Positions 1 through 8,245 of a stretch of 64,000 nt of DNA are shown in pieces. The notes below the pieces were generated by a model, which ran no database searches, was not told the DNA's origin, and saw only the letters and a list, made by a program, of their open reading frames with translations. Positions within the stretch are counted from its first letter, which is position 1. Every line of letters starts with the position of its first letter. Origin of the DNA: Sedimenticola thiotaurini (GTDB lineage Bacteria > Pseudomonadota > Gammaproteobacteria > Chromatiales > Chromatiaceae); assembly GCF_001007875.1 (NCBI RefSeq), contig NZ_CP011412.1, positions 2,666,001-2,730,000 on the forward strand, read 5' to 3'. The position numbers and the translations under genes are program-made.

Positions 1-1513
1 CGACCAGCTCTTCTACGGTGGTGTCCAGCTCAGGGGTGTGATCCTGGTTGTCCATGACGAACTGCACCATGGACTTGGCACACATACGACCCTCGGCGTG
101 GGAACCGGAGGAGAACTTGTGACCGGATGCGCCCACGCCGTCAGCGGCGGTGAACAGACCCTGTACGGTGGTCATACCACGGTAACCCCAGTTCCAGCCG
201 CGCGGCAGGTGCTCGGGTACACCGTCCATGGCCTCATCGGTCGGCGCGCCGACATCAGTAGGACCGGACACCCAGATGCCGCAGCAACCGGAGTGAGAAC
301 CCAGCAGGTACGGTTCGGTCGGCATCAGCTCGGAGTTTTTCTTCTCCGGCTCGACGTTCTCGCCGGCCCAGATACCACACTGGCCGATACACATATCCAG
401 GAAGTCTTCCCAGGCCTCTGCTTCCAGATGCTTCACCTCACGGGGGGTGAGGGTCTCACGCAGGTTGGCAAGAGCGGTGACGGTGTCCATCCAGATCGGA
501 CCACGACCTTCACGCATCTCTTTCAGCATCAGGTGGTTACGCAGACAGGAAGCAGGAACAGCCGCCTGACCGTAGGGGGGATAGTCGTCCAGCATGTCCT
601 TGTTGCGGTCCATGTAGACTTCGCCAAAGGCGTTGGTGGCCTTGGATTTGAACAGCAGGAACCAGGCACCGACCGGACCGTAACCGTCTTTGAAACGGGT
701 CGGTACGAAGCGGTTTTCCATCATGGTCATCTCTGCGCCGGCCTCTGCAGCCATGGCGTAGGTGGAACCAGCATTCCAGACCGGGTACCAGGCACGACCC
801 TGACCCTCGCCCACGGAACGGGGACGGAAGATGTTCACGCAGCCACCGGCAACCAGCAGACAGGCTTTGAACTTGTAGACGAACAGCTTGTGGTCACGAA
901 CCGAGAAACCGACCGCACCGGCGACGCGGTTCTTGTCGTTCTTGTCGTTGACCAGCTTGACGATGAAGACACGCTCCTGGATGTTCTCGATACCCAGGCC
1001 CTTCTTGGCAGCCTCAGCGACGATCCACTTGTAGGACTCACCGTTGATCATGATCTGCCACTTACCGGAACGGACCGGCTTGCCGCCGTCTTTCAACGGA
1101 GTCATGCCCTTGGAGCCGTCAAAACGCTCACCGTTCTCGTCGGTCTTCCAGATTGGCAGACCCCACTCCTCAAACAGGTGCACTGACTCATCCACGTGGC
1201 GGCCCAGGTCGTAAGCCAGGTCATCACGGGTGATACCCATCAGGTCGTTGGAGACCATCCGGGCGTAGTCTGCGGGATCCTGCTCGGAACCAATATAGGT
1301 GTTAATAGCGGACAGACCCTGTGCCACAGCACCGGAGCGATCCATGGCGGCCTTGTCGACCAGCTTGACTTTAATATCCACGCCCTGCTTCTTGGCAGCA
1401 TCAACCCAGGGGCCAATCTCATAAGCAGCACCACAGGCGCCCATACCACCACCGATGATGAGGATATCTACCTCTTCCTCGATGATTTCAGGATTTCCGA
1501 ATTCACCAGCCAT
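1..1513 (-). CDS. aprA: Adenylylsulfate (APS) reductase alpha subunit, 3' end cut by window edge
   Basis: FAD-containing catalytic subunit of dissimilatory APS reductase, which interconverts APS with sulfite and AMP in the cytoplasm; in a sulfur oxidiser it runs from sulfite to APS. About 504 residues are visible of the roughly 620 usual for the family; the C-terminus lies beyond base 1. The N-terminus has a dinucleotide-binding fingerprint, IIGGGMGACGAA (about residues 19-30), and the start MAGEFGNPEIIEEE is the expected one. It is the second gene of aprBA, about 55 bp after aprB on the same strand. Family assignment is secure; the direction of reaction is inferred from the other genes of the window. 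Confidence 0.96.
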   Translation of the reverse strand, partial: MAGEFGNPEIIEEEVDILIIGGGMGACGAAYEIGPWVDAAKKQGVDIKVKLVDKAAMDRSGAVAQGLSAINTYIGSEQDPADYARMVSNDLMGITRDDLAYDLGRHVDESVHLFEEWGLPIWKTDENGERFDGSKGMTPLKDGGKPVRSGKWQIMINGESYKWIVAEAAKKGLGIENIQERVFIVKLVNDKNDKNRVAGAVGFSVRDHKLFVYKFKACLLVAGGCVNIFRPRSVGEGQGRAWYPVWNAGSTYAMAAEAGAEMTMMENRFVPTRFKDGYGPVGAWFLLFKSKATNAFGEVYMDRNKDMLDDYPPYGQAAVPASCLRNHLMLKEMREGRGPIWMDTVTALANLRETLTPREVKHLEAEAWEDFLDMCIGQCGIWAGENVEPEKKNSELMPTEPYLLGSHSGCCGIWVSGPTDVGAPTDEAMDGVPEHLPRGWNWGYRGMTTVQGLFTAADGVGASGHKFSSGSHAEGRMCAKSMVQFVMDNQDHTPELDTTVEELV

Positions 1514-1568
1514 TTGAATTTCCTCTTATTCTAAAAACTTTACAAATACAGTTCGGCTATGCCGCAGA

Positions 1569-2036
1569 TTACTTCTTGATCAGCTCACTGGGGTCGCCAG
1601 CGCGGTAACCGTTGGCCTGAACAAAGAAACCGGATTCAGCGATCTTGGAAATATCAGCCTCTGGCTTGCCACCGTAAGGATCGATAGAGCCTTCCGGCGT
1701 GGTACGGATGGGGAACTTGAAGCGCTTCATGGTGCCGTTGCGGAACTTGATGGTCCACATGATGGAATCGGTACCACGCAGTGGCTGAACGGAAGCGCCC
1801 AGCGGTACGATATCGGCATAGGGACGTGCTTCAATGGCCTGCTGCGGGCAGATCTTGATGCAGGAGTAGCACTCCCAGCACTGATCCGGTTCCTGGTTGA
1901 AAGACTTCATGGCGTGGCCGGTCAGGGAACCGTCCAGGTCAAGTTTCATCAGGTCATGCGGGCAGATATACATACAAGCGGTCTTGTCCTGACCCTTGCA
2001 GCCATCACACTTATCAGTACGCACAAATGTAGGCAT
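1569..2036 (-). CDS. aprB: Adenylylsulfate reductase beta subunit (ferredoxin-like)
   Basis: Electron-transfer subunit of APS reductase, 155 aa. Two [4Fe-4S] sites are visible: Cys10, 13, 21, 25 and Cys53, 56, 59, 63. The C-terminal tail, from about residue 110 (GSIDPYGGKPEADISKIAES), is the extension that wraps round AprA in known structures. I chose the ATG at 2036 because an AGGAG Shine-Dalgarno lies about 8 bases upstream; a longer reading to 2087 adds residues unlike the family. It is first in the aprB-aprA operon. No aprM-like membrane gene precedes it; the next gene upstream is divergent. Confidence 0.96.
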   Translation of the reverse strand: MPTFVRTDKCDGCKGQDKTACMYICPHDLMKLDLDGSLTGHAMKSFNQEPDQCWECYSCIKICPQQAIEARPYADIVPLGASVQPLRGTDSIMWTIKFRNGTMKRFKFPIRTTPEGSIDPYGGKPEADISKIAESGFFVQANGYRAGDPSELIKK

Positions 2037-2451
2037 GGTACTTTTTCTCCTAAGTTTTACTGCAGTGTTAAAATCACCACCGGACATCAGCGGCGTTTTC
2101 TCGAGTCGATACCCGGATTGCCGGGAAGAATCTCAATCTGTATTATCTTTATTTTCAAAGACCGCAGCCCCTCCAGGCCCCCGATCTTAAAGCATTTTTT
2201 CTCTGGCGAACTCTCTTTGATAACCCTGCAAGACAAACTAGAGAAGGCAACTTACAGCGGAGCATTCCAGAAATCAGGAGAGACAACATAAAGAGTTGCT
2301 TATCAAAGTGCCAAACAATAGTTTTGGGCGGGGCATAAACCCTGTTTATTCGCCACATAATGAACCCATATTTCCCGCCGCCCGCGACCAGACTTCCCTC
2401 CCGGCGACGGCTCGGTTATGGTGGAATCAGGTATCACCAAGACGCGTTCCC
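2037..2451. other. Intergenic region between aprB and a divergent hypothetical gene
   Basis: About 415 bp with no convincing gene on either strand. It must hold the aprBA promoter and the aprB ribosome binding site (AGGAG near 2047). AT-rich stretches near 2130-2160 and 2290-2360 could hold promoters, but I see no -35/-10 pair good enough to call. Confidence 0.5.
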
Positions 2452-3006
2452 ATGAAGAATCTACCACCCAAGCATCAACAGATTATTACCCTGCACGCCC
2501 CCTTTATCTGCCAGGTGGTGCAGCTGTCCCAACAGCCGGACAACGGAGCGGCCCTGGAGCCGATCCTGAAACAGGCCGAAGCCAGCGGCTGGCACGCCCT
2601 GGTCAGGGCGATCCGACAGATAACCGGCGGACAGCGCAACCCGTCCGCCCTGGGCAATCTGGATGAAGAGGACCGGGTGATCGCTGAAGCGATCATGCGC
2701 GGCCTGCAGGACCCCACCACCCTGCCCGATCCCGATGCGCGCCCGGAACCGACCCTGGCCGCCCCCGGCCTGGCCGGGATGATCCAGGCCGCCGCCAACG
2801 GCAACGTAGAGGCACTGACCCTGATCTCCAACATGGCCGAGCAGATGAGCCGGGCCGGTGGGCCGATGGCACGTCTGGCAGGCATCATCCGCCCGCTGAT
2901 CAACGGCGAGCGGGATGCCGACAAACTGTGCCGGGGGATGAACGAGCAGACCCGTCAACTGACCCTGGATATCCTCAGCGAACTGGGCAGGAACCAGCCC
3001 CATTGA
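2452..3006 (+). CDS. Hypothetical protein, Ala/Leu-rich, 184 aa
   Basis: Not recognised. The product (start MKNLPPKHQQIITLHAPFI) is soluble-looking and mainly helical. An acidic, Pro-rich middle (about residues 88-103) separates two helical halves; the second half contains AAANGNVEALTLISNMAEQM, which is TPR/armadillo-like in feel. No signal peptide or catalytic motif is visible. The reading frame extends upstream to 2296, but that extension has no family-like content, and the ATG at 2452 begins the conserved-looking part; no strong Shine-Dalgarno precedes it. It ends 5 bp before the DUF423 gene, so the two are probably co-transcribed. Confidence 0.6.
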   Translation: MKNLPPKHQQIITLHAPFICQVVQLSQQPDNGAALEPILKQAEASGWHALVRAIRQITGGQRNPSALGNLDEEDRVIAEAIMRGLQDPTTLPDPDARPEPTLAAPGLAGMIQAAANGNVEALTLISNMAEQMSRAGGPMARLAGIIRPLINGERDADKLCRGMNEQTRQLTLDILSELGRNQPH

Positions 3007-3011
3007 ACACC

Positions 3012-3404
3012 ATGACCCAAAGCCGCCCCCTGCTTTTGTGCGCCGCCGTCAGTGGTTTTGCCACCGTCGCCCTGGGCGCTTTCGGCGCCCACGGCCTGCG
3101 CGACCTACTGAGCAGTGATATGTTGGCGGTCTGGCAGACCGCCGTTCAGTACCAGGGATTGCACAGCCTGGCGATGCTGCTGACCGGTCTGCTCGCTAAC
3201 CAGTGGCCCGATGTCCGGGCTATCCGGCCGGCCGGCTGGCTGATGCTGCTGGGCACCCTGCTGTTTTCCGGCAGCCTCTACCTGATGGCCGTCAGCGGAA
3301 TCAGGGGACTGGGGATCATCACGCCGTTCGGTGGTGTCGCCTTCCTGGCCGGCTGGGCCACCCTCGCCTACGCCATCTACCGGCTGCCCCGCTCCGTGCC
3401 ATAG
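3012..3404 (+). CDS. DUF423 family small integral membrane protein (YgdD-like)
   Basis: 130 aa with four predicted membrane helices. The N-terminus (GFATVALGAFGAHGL) and C-terminal half (TPFGGVAFLAGW) are the family signatures. Function of the family is unknown; inner membrane location is expected. The start at 3012 is taken because the upstream in-frame reading overlaps the preceding gene in another frame and looks like its shadow. It sits 5 bp after the hypothetical gene and 42 bp before the sigma-54 regulator gene. Confidence 0.85.
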   Translation: MTQSRPLLLCAAVSGFATVALGAFGAHGLRDLLSSDMLAVWQTAVQYQGLHSLAMLLTGLLANQWPDVRAIRPAGWLMLLGTLLFSGSLYLMAVSGIRGLGIITPFGGVAFLAGWATLAYAIYRLPRSVP

Positions 3405-3446
3405 ATTCCTGCTCGCCAGCACCGGTTTGGGTTATGCTTTAAACTT

Positions 3447-4811
3447 ATGACCATCCGACTGCTGATCATCGAAGACGACCAGTCCCTGAACCAGATGCTG
3501 CAACTCCACTTCGGGGAGCTGGGTTTCCAGGTGGAGGGGATCGACCGTTGCGACCAGGCACTTGAGCGGATCAGGGCGTCCGCCTATGACCTGACCCTGC
3601 TGGATCAACGGTTGCCGGACGGCAACGGCATCGACCTGCTGCGCCAAATCGGCCAGGAGTCGCTCGACCAGAGCGTGATCATGATGACCGGCGAGCACGA
3701 CCTGGAGCTGGCCATCGAAGCGATCAAGCTGGGTGCCGCTGACTTTATTCACAAACCGATCAAGATCGGCGAACTGCAGCACGTTGTGGAGCGGGTGCTG
3801 GAGAACCAGCGCCTGGCACGGCAGGTCAAGGCGCTGAAGGGTGATGAGCCACAACCCCGGAGCAAACAGGAACTGATCGGCCGCGGAGAAGCGATGCTCC
3901 GGGTCAGCAAGGAGATCGCCCTCAGCGCCGGCAGTAACGCCACCGTGCTGATCACCGGTGAATCCGGCACCGGCAAAGAGGTGGTGGCGCGCCTGATCCA
4001 CACCCACTCCGGGGTGACGGGGCCTTTTGTACCGATCAACTGCGCCGCCATTGTGGATACCCTGCTGGAGAGTGAACTGTTCGGGCATGAGAAGGGCGCC
4101 TTTACCGGGGCCAATGAACGCAAGCCGGGGAAATTTGAACTGGCCCAGGACGGCACCCTGTTTCTGGACGAAATCGGCGAACTGGCTCCGCCACTGCAGG
4201 CCAAACTGCTGCGGGTGCTACAGGAACAGACCTTTGAGCGGGTCGGCGGCAGCCAGCAGATCAGCTCCAATGCCCGCATAATCGCCGCCACCCACCGGGA
4301 CCTGTTTGCGGAGGCGGCGGCCGGTCGCTTCCGGGAGGACCTGGCCTACCGGCTGAAGGTGATCTCCATCCATCTACCACCCCTGCGCGAGCGCCCCGAG
4401 GATATTCCGCTGCTGGCCGAGGCGCTGGTGGCCCGTATCGCCCACAAGATCCATAAACCGCTCGCCCGGCTCCCCGAGTCCACCCTGACGGCCCTGAAAA
4501 GCTATGACTGGCCGGGCAATGTGCGGGAACTGGAGAACCTGCTGACCCAGGCACTGGTACATGCCCGGGGCGACGTGTTGACCCCGGACCTGCTGCTGTT
4601 CCCTCAATCACATGCCAACAAAGCCCCGGCTAAAACGGTGCCGTCAGGCAGCGGCCCGGTGGAGCAGACCCTGGATCAGGTAGAGGCTGCCCATATCCAG
4701 CGGGTGCTGAACCACACCGGGGGCCACAAGGGCAACAGTTGCCGGATTCTGGGCATCTCCCGCCCCGCCCTGGATCGCAAGATCAAGAAGTACAACCTGA
4801 CCCTGTCCTGA
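3447..4811 (+). CDS. Sigma-54-dependent response regulator (NtrC/AtoC-type enhancer-binding protein)
   Basis: 454 aa with three domains. A receiver spans about residues 1-120, with acidic pocket Glu9/Asp10/Asp11, phospho-acceptor Asp53 and Lys103. An AAA+ domain spans about 143-380, with Walker A GESGTGKE at 171-178 and an intact GAFTGA loop at 217-222, the element that contacts sigma-54. A Fis-type helix-turn-helix lies at about 410-450. It should activate sigma-54 promoters when phosphorylated. No histidine kinase is adjacent. Immediately downstream are tandem palindromes and a sigma-54 promoter in front of an ECF sigma gene, the likeliest target (inference). Confidence 0.93.
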   Translation: MTIRLLIIEDDQSLNQMLQLHFGELGFQVEGIDRCDQALERIRASAYDLTLLDQRLPDGNGIDLLRQIGQESLDQSVIMMTGEHDLELAIEAIKLGAADFIHKPIKIGELQHVVERVLENQRLARQVKALKGDEPQPRSKQELIGRGEAMLRVSKEIALSAGSNATVLITGESGTGKEVVARLIHTHSGVTGPFVPINCAAIVDTLLESELFGHEKGAFTGANERKPGKFELAQDGTLFLDEIGELAPPLQAKLLRVLQEQTFERVGGSQQISSNARIIAATHRDLFAEAAAGRFREDLAYRLKVISIHLPPLRERPEDIPLLAEALVARIAHKIHKPLARLPESTLTALKSYDWPGNVRELENLLTQALVHARGDVLTPDLLLFPQSHANKAPAKTVPSGSGPVEQTLDQVEAAHIQRVLNHTGGHKGNSCRILGISRPALDRKIKKYNLTLS

Positions 4812-4880
4812 TCGTTTCACCCTCTCCTTCAATCCCGGCTCAGCACAACCCCACAGCCCGCCCGAATCCGGCTGGTCGGA

Positions 4881-4917
4881 TCGTTACGTTTAACGTTTCG
4901 TTACAACGCTTCATTAC
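4881..4917 (+). promoter_or_regulatory. Putative upstream activating sequence (tandem palindromes)
   Basis: Two short palindromes sit side by side: CGTT-T-AACG (4887-4895) and CGTT-AC-AACG (4899-4908). They are interleaved with three direct copies of TC(G/A)TTAC starting at 4881, 4898 and 4911. They lie about 80-120 bp upstream of the start predicted from the sigma-54 promoter at 4971, the usual distance for an enhancer-binding protein site, and directly downstream of the gene for such a protein. The assignment to that regulator is inference. Confidence 0.55.
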
Positions 4918-4970
4918 AAAGAGCAATTGAAAAATATAATATTCTGCTTTTTATTCAATAACTTATAAAG

Positions 4971-4987
4971 TTGGCACGGCGCCTGCT
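4971..4987 (+). promoter_or_regulatory. Sigma-54 (RpoN) promoter upstream of the ECF sigma gene
   Basis: TTGGCACGGCGCCTGCT matches the consensus TTGGCACG-N4-TTGCA/T. The -24 GG and -12 GC have the required spacing of ten bases between them. Predicted transcription start is near 4998-5000, some 37 bp before the ATG at 5036. The gene has a good Shine-Dalgarno (AAGGAAA). Confidence 0.75.
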
Positions 4988-5035
4988 CTATCTCCTTGCA
5001 AATACTCACTAACACAGCAAGCAAGGAAAACAACA

Positions 5036-5569
5036 ATGCGCAATCTCGCCCTGGTACAGAACCACAACGAAACCACCAGCCACACCGATAGCGACAACGA
5101 CCGTCTGTTCAACGAGCTGGCCGTTACCTATACCAAGGACCTGCAACGCTACGCCTACTGGCTGGCCGGTGACCGGCATACGGCCGAAGACCTGGTACAG
5201 GAGACCCTGCTGCGCGCCTGGAAGTCACTGCATCATCTGCAGAACCCCAAGGCCGCCAAAGGCTGGCTGTTCACTATCCTGCGCCGGGAGAACGCCCGCC
5301 GATTTGAACGCAAACAGCTGCAGGAGTCGGATATTCCCCTGGAGAGCCTGGAGGCCCGGGACAACTACTACGACACCTCCACCGAGGCCTTTGTACTGCG
5401 CCGGGCGATCGATGAGCTGCCGGCCGAATACCGTGAACCGCTGGTGCAGCAGGTGATTGGCGGTTATTCTCAGAAGGAGATCGCCGAACAGCTGGGTATC
5501 AGCTCGGCCGGTGTGGGTACCCGGCTGTTCCGGGCCCGCAACAAGCTTAAACAAGCCCTGGTAGCCTGA
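5036..5569 (+). CDS. ECF-type RNA polymerase sigma factor
   Basis: 177 aa. Region 2 spans about residues 28-95 (RYAYWLAGDRHTAEDLVQET, then WLFTILRRENARR). Region 4 spans about 118-175 (AIDELPAEYREPLV, YSQKEIAEQLGISSAGVGTR, a helix-turn-helix). No anti-sigma gene follows; instead a receiver gene starts 5 bp downstream, so the two are probably translated together. Start chosen at the ATG preceded by AAGGAAA. The gene appears to be under sigma-54 control, giving a sigma-54 to ECF cascade. The regulon cannot be read from the window. Confidence 0.92.
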   Translation: MRNLALVQNHNETTSHTDSDNDRLFNELAVTYTKDLQRYAYWLAGDRHTAEDLVQETLLRAWKSLHHLQNPKAAKGWLFTILRRENARRFERKQLQESDIPLESLEARDNYYDTSTEAFVLRRAIDELPAEYREPLVQQVIGGYSQKEIAEQLGISSAGVGTRLFRARNKLKQALVA

Positions 5570-5574
5570 ATCTT

Positions 5575-5940
5575 ATGAACTATCCTCAGCATCTGCTTAT
5601 TGTGGAAGACAACCGCGCCCTGCGGCAGATGCTTACCTGGGAGTTTGAGGAGCTGGGCTACCGGGTAACCGCTACCGACTGTTGCAGCGCCGCCCTGGCG
5701 GCCGCCCGAGCGGAAAAGATGGATCTGGGACTGCTGGATCATAACCTGCCGGACGGCTGTGGTATGGACCTGGTCAGCCAGCTGCAGGCGATCAACCCGG
5801 ATATGCAGGTGATTCTCAGCAGCGGCTATCTCAACAGTGAAGAGTGCGACCGGGCGCTGTGTCATTTCGAGCCCAAGCCGGTCAGCGCCAGAAAGCTGCA
5901 CCGCCTGTTCCAGGAGTTTACCGGCCAGCCGATCGAGTAG
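5575..5940 (+). CDS. Stand-alone response regulator receiver protein
   Basis: 121 aa, a single receiver domain with no output domain. The acidic pocket is Glu11/Asp12, the phospho-acceptor is Asp55 (LLDHNLPDG), and the conserved Lys lies in FEPKPVS. It resembles the receiver of the enhancer-binding protein at 3447: shared pattern LLI-ED, L-QML, F-ELG, D-C, DL-LLD, LPDG-G-DL. This suggests duplication. It might tune phosphate flow or act on the ECF factor by protein contact (inference). It ends 16 bp before the convergent glcF. Confidence 0.9.
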   Translation: MNYPQHLLIVEDNRALRQMLTWEFEELGYRVTATDCCSAALAAARAEKMDLGLLDHNLPDGCGMDLVSQLQAINPDMQVILSSGYLNSEECDRALCHFEPKPVSARKLHRLFQEFTGQPIE

Positions 5941-5956
5941 ATAGACAGACGTCGGC

Positions 5957-7174
5957 TCAGGCCAGCGCTTCGTCCAGCAGCTCGATCCAATGTTTAACCG
6001 GTCCCTGTGCCCGGCTCTGCAGATGCAGCTGGCAACCCACGTTGGCGGTTGCAATACAGCTCGCACCGCCCGCCTCCAGGGCAGCCAGTTTGTTCTCCAG
6101 CAACCGTTGCGACAGCTCCGGCTGCAGTATCGAATAGGTGCCGGCGGAGCCGCAACAGAGATGGCTATCCGCCACCGGTGTCAACTCGAAGCCAAGCCGT
6201 CCCAACAGCGCCTCGACCCGACCCGCCAGCTGCTGACCGTGCTGGAGAGAACAGGGCGAATGGTAAGCGATACGCCGGCCCGGCTCCCTCACAGACAGCG
6301 TCTCCAGCGCCTCGCCCTCCAGCACCTCACAGAGATCCCGGGCCAGTTCGGAGACCCGCCGCGCCTTGTCCGCATAGAGCGGATCGTGCTGCAACAGGTC
6401 GCCATACTCCTTGACCTGGGTGCCGCAGCCGCTGGCGGTGACCAGGATACCCTCGACGCCGGCCTCGATATGGGGCCACCAGGCATCGATATTACGCCGC
6501 ATGAATCCGGCTGCTTCCGACTCCGCCGCCAGATGCTGGCTGACTGCGCCACAGCACCCCTGTCCGGCAGGCGCGATGAGCGAGATCCCCAACCGATCCA
6601 GCACCCGGGCCGCCGCCGCATTGGTATTGGGTGTCGCCACCGACTGGGCACACCCCTCCAGCACCAGCAGGGTCCGGCGATGCCGGGCGGCGGGGCGGGG
6701 GGTTGCGGTGACCCGGCCGGGCAGTTTCTGTTTTAACCGTTCCGGCAGCAGCGGCCGCAGCAGCTGTCCCAGCCGCAGTGCCAGGGCAAAGCGTTTCGGA
6801 TAGGGCAGCAGCTGGCGTAAGCCCCAGCGGGTGGCGCCGGCAAACAGGCTGCGTCCCACCTGGCGCTCCACCTCACCCCGACCGATCTCCAGCAAGCGGG
6901 CATAGCGTACCCCGGAGGGACAGGTGGTCTCGCAGGCGCGACAGGTGAGGCAGCGGTCGAGGTGCTGCTGGGTACGGGCGGTGACCGCCCCACCCTCCAG
7001 CATCTGTTTGATCAGGTAGATGCGCCCCCGGGGACCATCCAGCTCATCACCCAGCAGTTGATAGGTGGGACAGGTGGCGGTACAGAATCCGCAGTGTACG
7101 CAGCTGCGCAGGATGGCGTCCGCCTCCTGGCCCTGCGCTGTATTCAGAAAAGCAGCCGGCAGATTAGTTTGCAT
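5957..7174 (-). CDS. glcF: Glycolate oxidase iron-sulfur subunit
   Basis: 405 aa. The N-terminus has two [4Fe-4S] motifs (CVHCGFCTATCP and CLTCRACETTCP), followed by two CCG-type cysteine-rich domains (GQGCCGAV and HLCCGSAG). It passes electrons from the flavin subunits of glycolate oxidase to the membrane quinone pool. Its start overlaps the glcE stop (TGATG), so the three genes are translationally coupled. In autotrophs the complex handles glycolate formed by RubisCO oxygenation. Confidence 0.95.
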   Translation of the reverse strand: MQTNLPAAFLNTAQGQEADAILRSCVHCGFCTATCPTYQLLGDELDGPRGRIYLIKQMLEGGAVTARTQQHLDRCLTCRACETTCPSGVRYARLLEIGRGEVERQVGRSLFAGATRWGLRQLLPYPKRFALALRLGQLLRPLLPERLKQKLPGRVTATPRPAARHRRTLLVLEGCAQSVATPNTNAAAARVLDRLGISLIAPAGQGCCGAVSQHLAAESEAAGFMRRNIDAWWPHIEAGVEGILVTASGCGTQVKEYGDLLQHDPLYADKARRVSELARDLCEVLEGEALETLSVREPGRRIAYHSPCSLQHGQQLAGRVEALLGRLGFELTPVADSHLCCGSAGTYSILQPELSQRLLENKLAALEAGGASCIATANVGCQLHLQSRAQGPVKHWIELLDEALA

Positions 7175-8244
7175 CAGAACTCCGCGTAGAGCCGGCCCGG
7201 ATTGAACAGACCGTGGGGGTCAAGGGCCTGCTTCAGTTGTTGATGCAGTCGCAGCACCGGCCCGGTTAGCGGGTGATTCACCTGGCCGCTGCGCTCCCCA
7301 CCGCGAAACAGCTGGGCGTGGCCGCCGTGTTGGGCAGCCTTCTCCCGCACCTGTTCCGCGGGTTGATCGGTGATCAGCCAGCGCTGCGCACCGCCCCAAT
7401 CCATAAACTGCTTGCCGGACAACGCCAGGGGTTCTGAGCCAGGGGCTACCGAGAGCCGCCAAAGTGGTCGGTCACTCTGGAAAAAGGGGTGTTCCAGCTC
7501 CCGCACCCGGCGCCAGAACTGCGCACCATCCGCCAGCACCTCGCCACCCAGGCTGGATTGGGTGGCCGCCACCCCCTGCTCGGCCCCGGACAGTCTCAGA
7601 TAGAGTTTCAATCCATCGAAAGCGGCCCCCGTCAGCGGCACAGGCCGACCGGCCAACCGATTCATCAGTTCGATCGCCTGACTCTCGCTGCACTCCTGTA
7701 CCAGGGTGCGTTCCACCTCGGGCAGAGGCAGCACTTTCATACTCACATCCAGCAGCAGGCCCAGGGTGCCCATGGCACCCACCATCAGCCGGGAGAGGTC
7801 GTAACCGGCGACATTTTTCATCACCTCGCCGCCAAAGCGCAGCCGCTCTCCCCGGCCATTGATCAGGGTGGTTCCCAGCACGAAATCCCGCACCGACCCG
7901 GCATAGGGGCGGCGTGGCCCCGACAGGCCACAGGCCACGGTGCCACCCAGAGTGGCGTTGGGACCCAAATGGGGCGGTTCAAACGGCAGCATCTGGCCCT
8001 CCGCCGCCAGCAGCGCTTCCAGCTCCGCCAGCCGGGTACCGGTCCGTACCGTAATCACCAGTTCCCGCGGTTCATAATTGAGCACGCCCCGGTGCCCGGT
8101 CAGATCCAGCGGCGTACCCACCGGGGGGCGTCCCAGAAACGCCTTACTGCCGGAGCCGCAAAGCTGCACCGGCTGCCCACCGGCGGCCGCCTCGGCAATC
8201 GTCTGGCACAGGGTCTGGCTGAGATCGTTGGATGCTATCTCCAT
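7174..8244 (-). CDS. glcE: Glycolate oxidase FAD-binding subunit GlcE
   Basis: 356 aa, a shortened relative of GlcD with a PCMH-type FAD-binding domain. The motifs GPNATLGGTVACGLSGPRRP and MKNVAGYDLSRLMVGAMGTL are visible, and the C-terminus DPHGLFNPGRLY is typical. It lies between glcD (1-bp gap upstream) and glcF (1-base overlap downstream), the standard gene order. Full family length. Confidence 0.95.
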   Translation of the reverse strand: MEIASNDLSQTLCQTIAEAAAGGQPVQLCGSGSKAFLGRPPVGTPLDLTGHRGVLNYEPRELVITVRTGTRLAELEALLAAEGQMLPFEPPHLGPNATLGGTVACGLSGPRRPYAGSVRDFVLGTTLINGRGERLRFGGEVMKNVAGYDLSRLMVGAMGTLGLLLDVSMKVLPLPEVERTLVQECSESQAIELMNRLAGRPVPLTGAAFDGLKLYLRLSGAEQGVAATQSSLGGEVLADGAQFWRRVRELEHPFFQSDRPLWRLSVAPGSEPLALSGKQFMDWGGAQRWLITDQPAEQVREKAAQHGGHAQLFRGGERSGQVNHPLTGPVLRLHQQLKQALDPHGLFNPGRLYAEF

Positions 8245-8245
8245 G

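Noticed and set aside
38-1186. Long open frame on the plus strand opposite aprA
   Set aside because: It is the antisense shadow of a clear AprA reading frame; its translation has no family features.
2296-2451. N-terminal extension of the hypothetical gene at 2452
   Set aside because: The extension is non-family-like, Pro/Arg-rich and overlaps the likely promoter region; the ATG at 2452 is preferred.
4971-4987. Sigma-70 reading of the ECF gene promoter
   Set aside because: AT-rich DNA nearby tempts a -10 call, but the TGGCAC-N5-CTGC match with correct spacing is far stronger.
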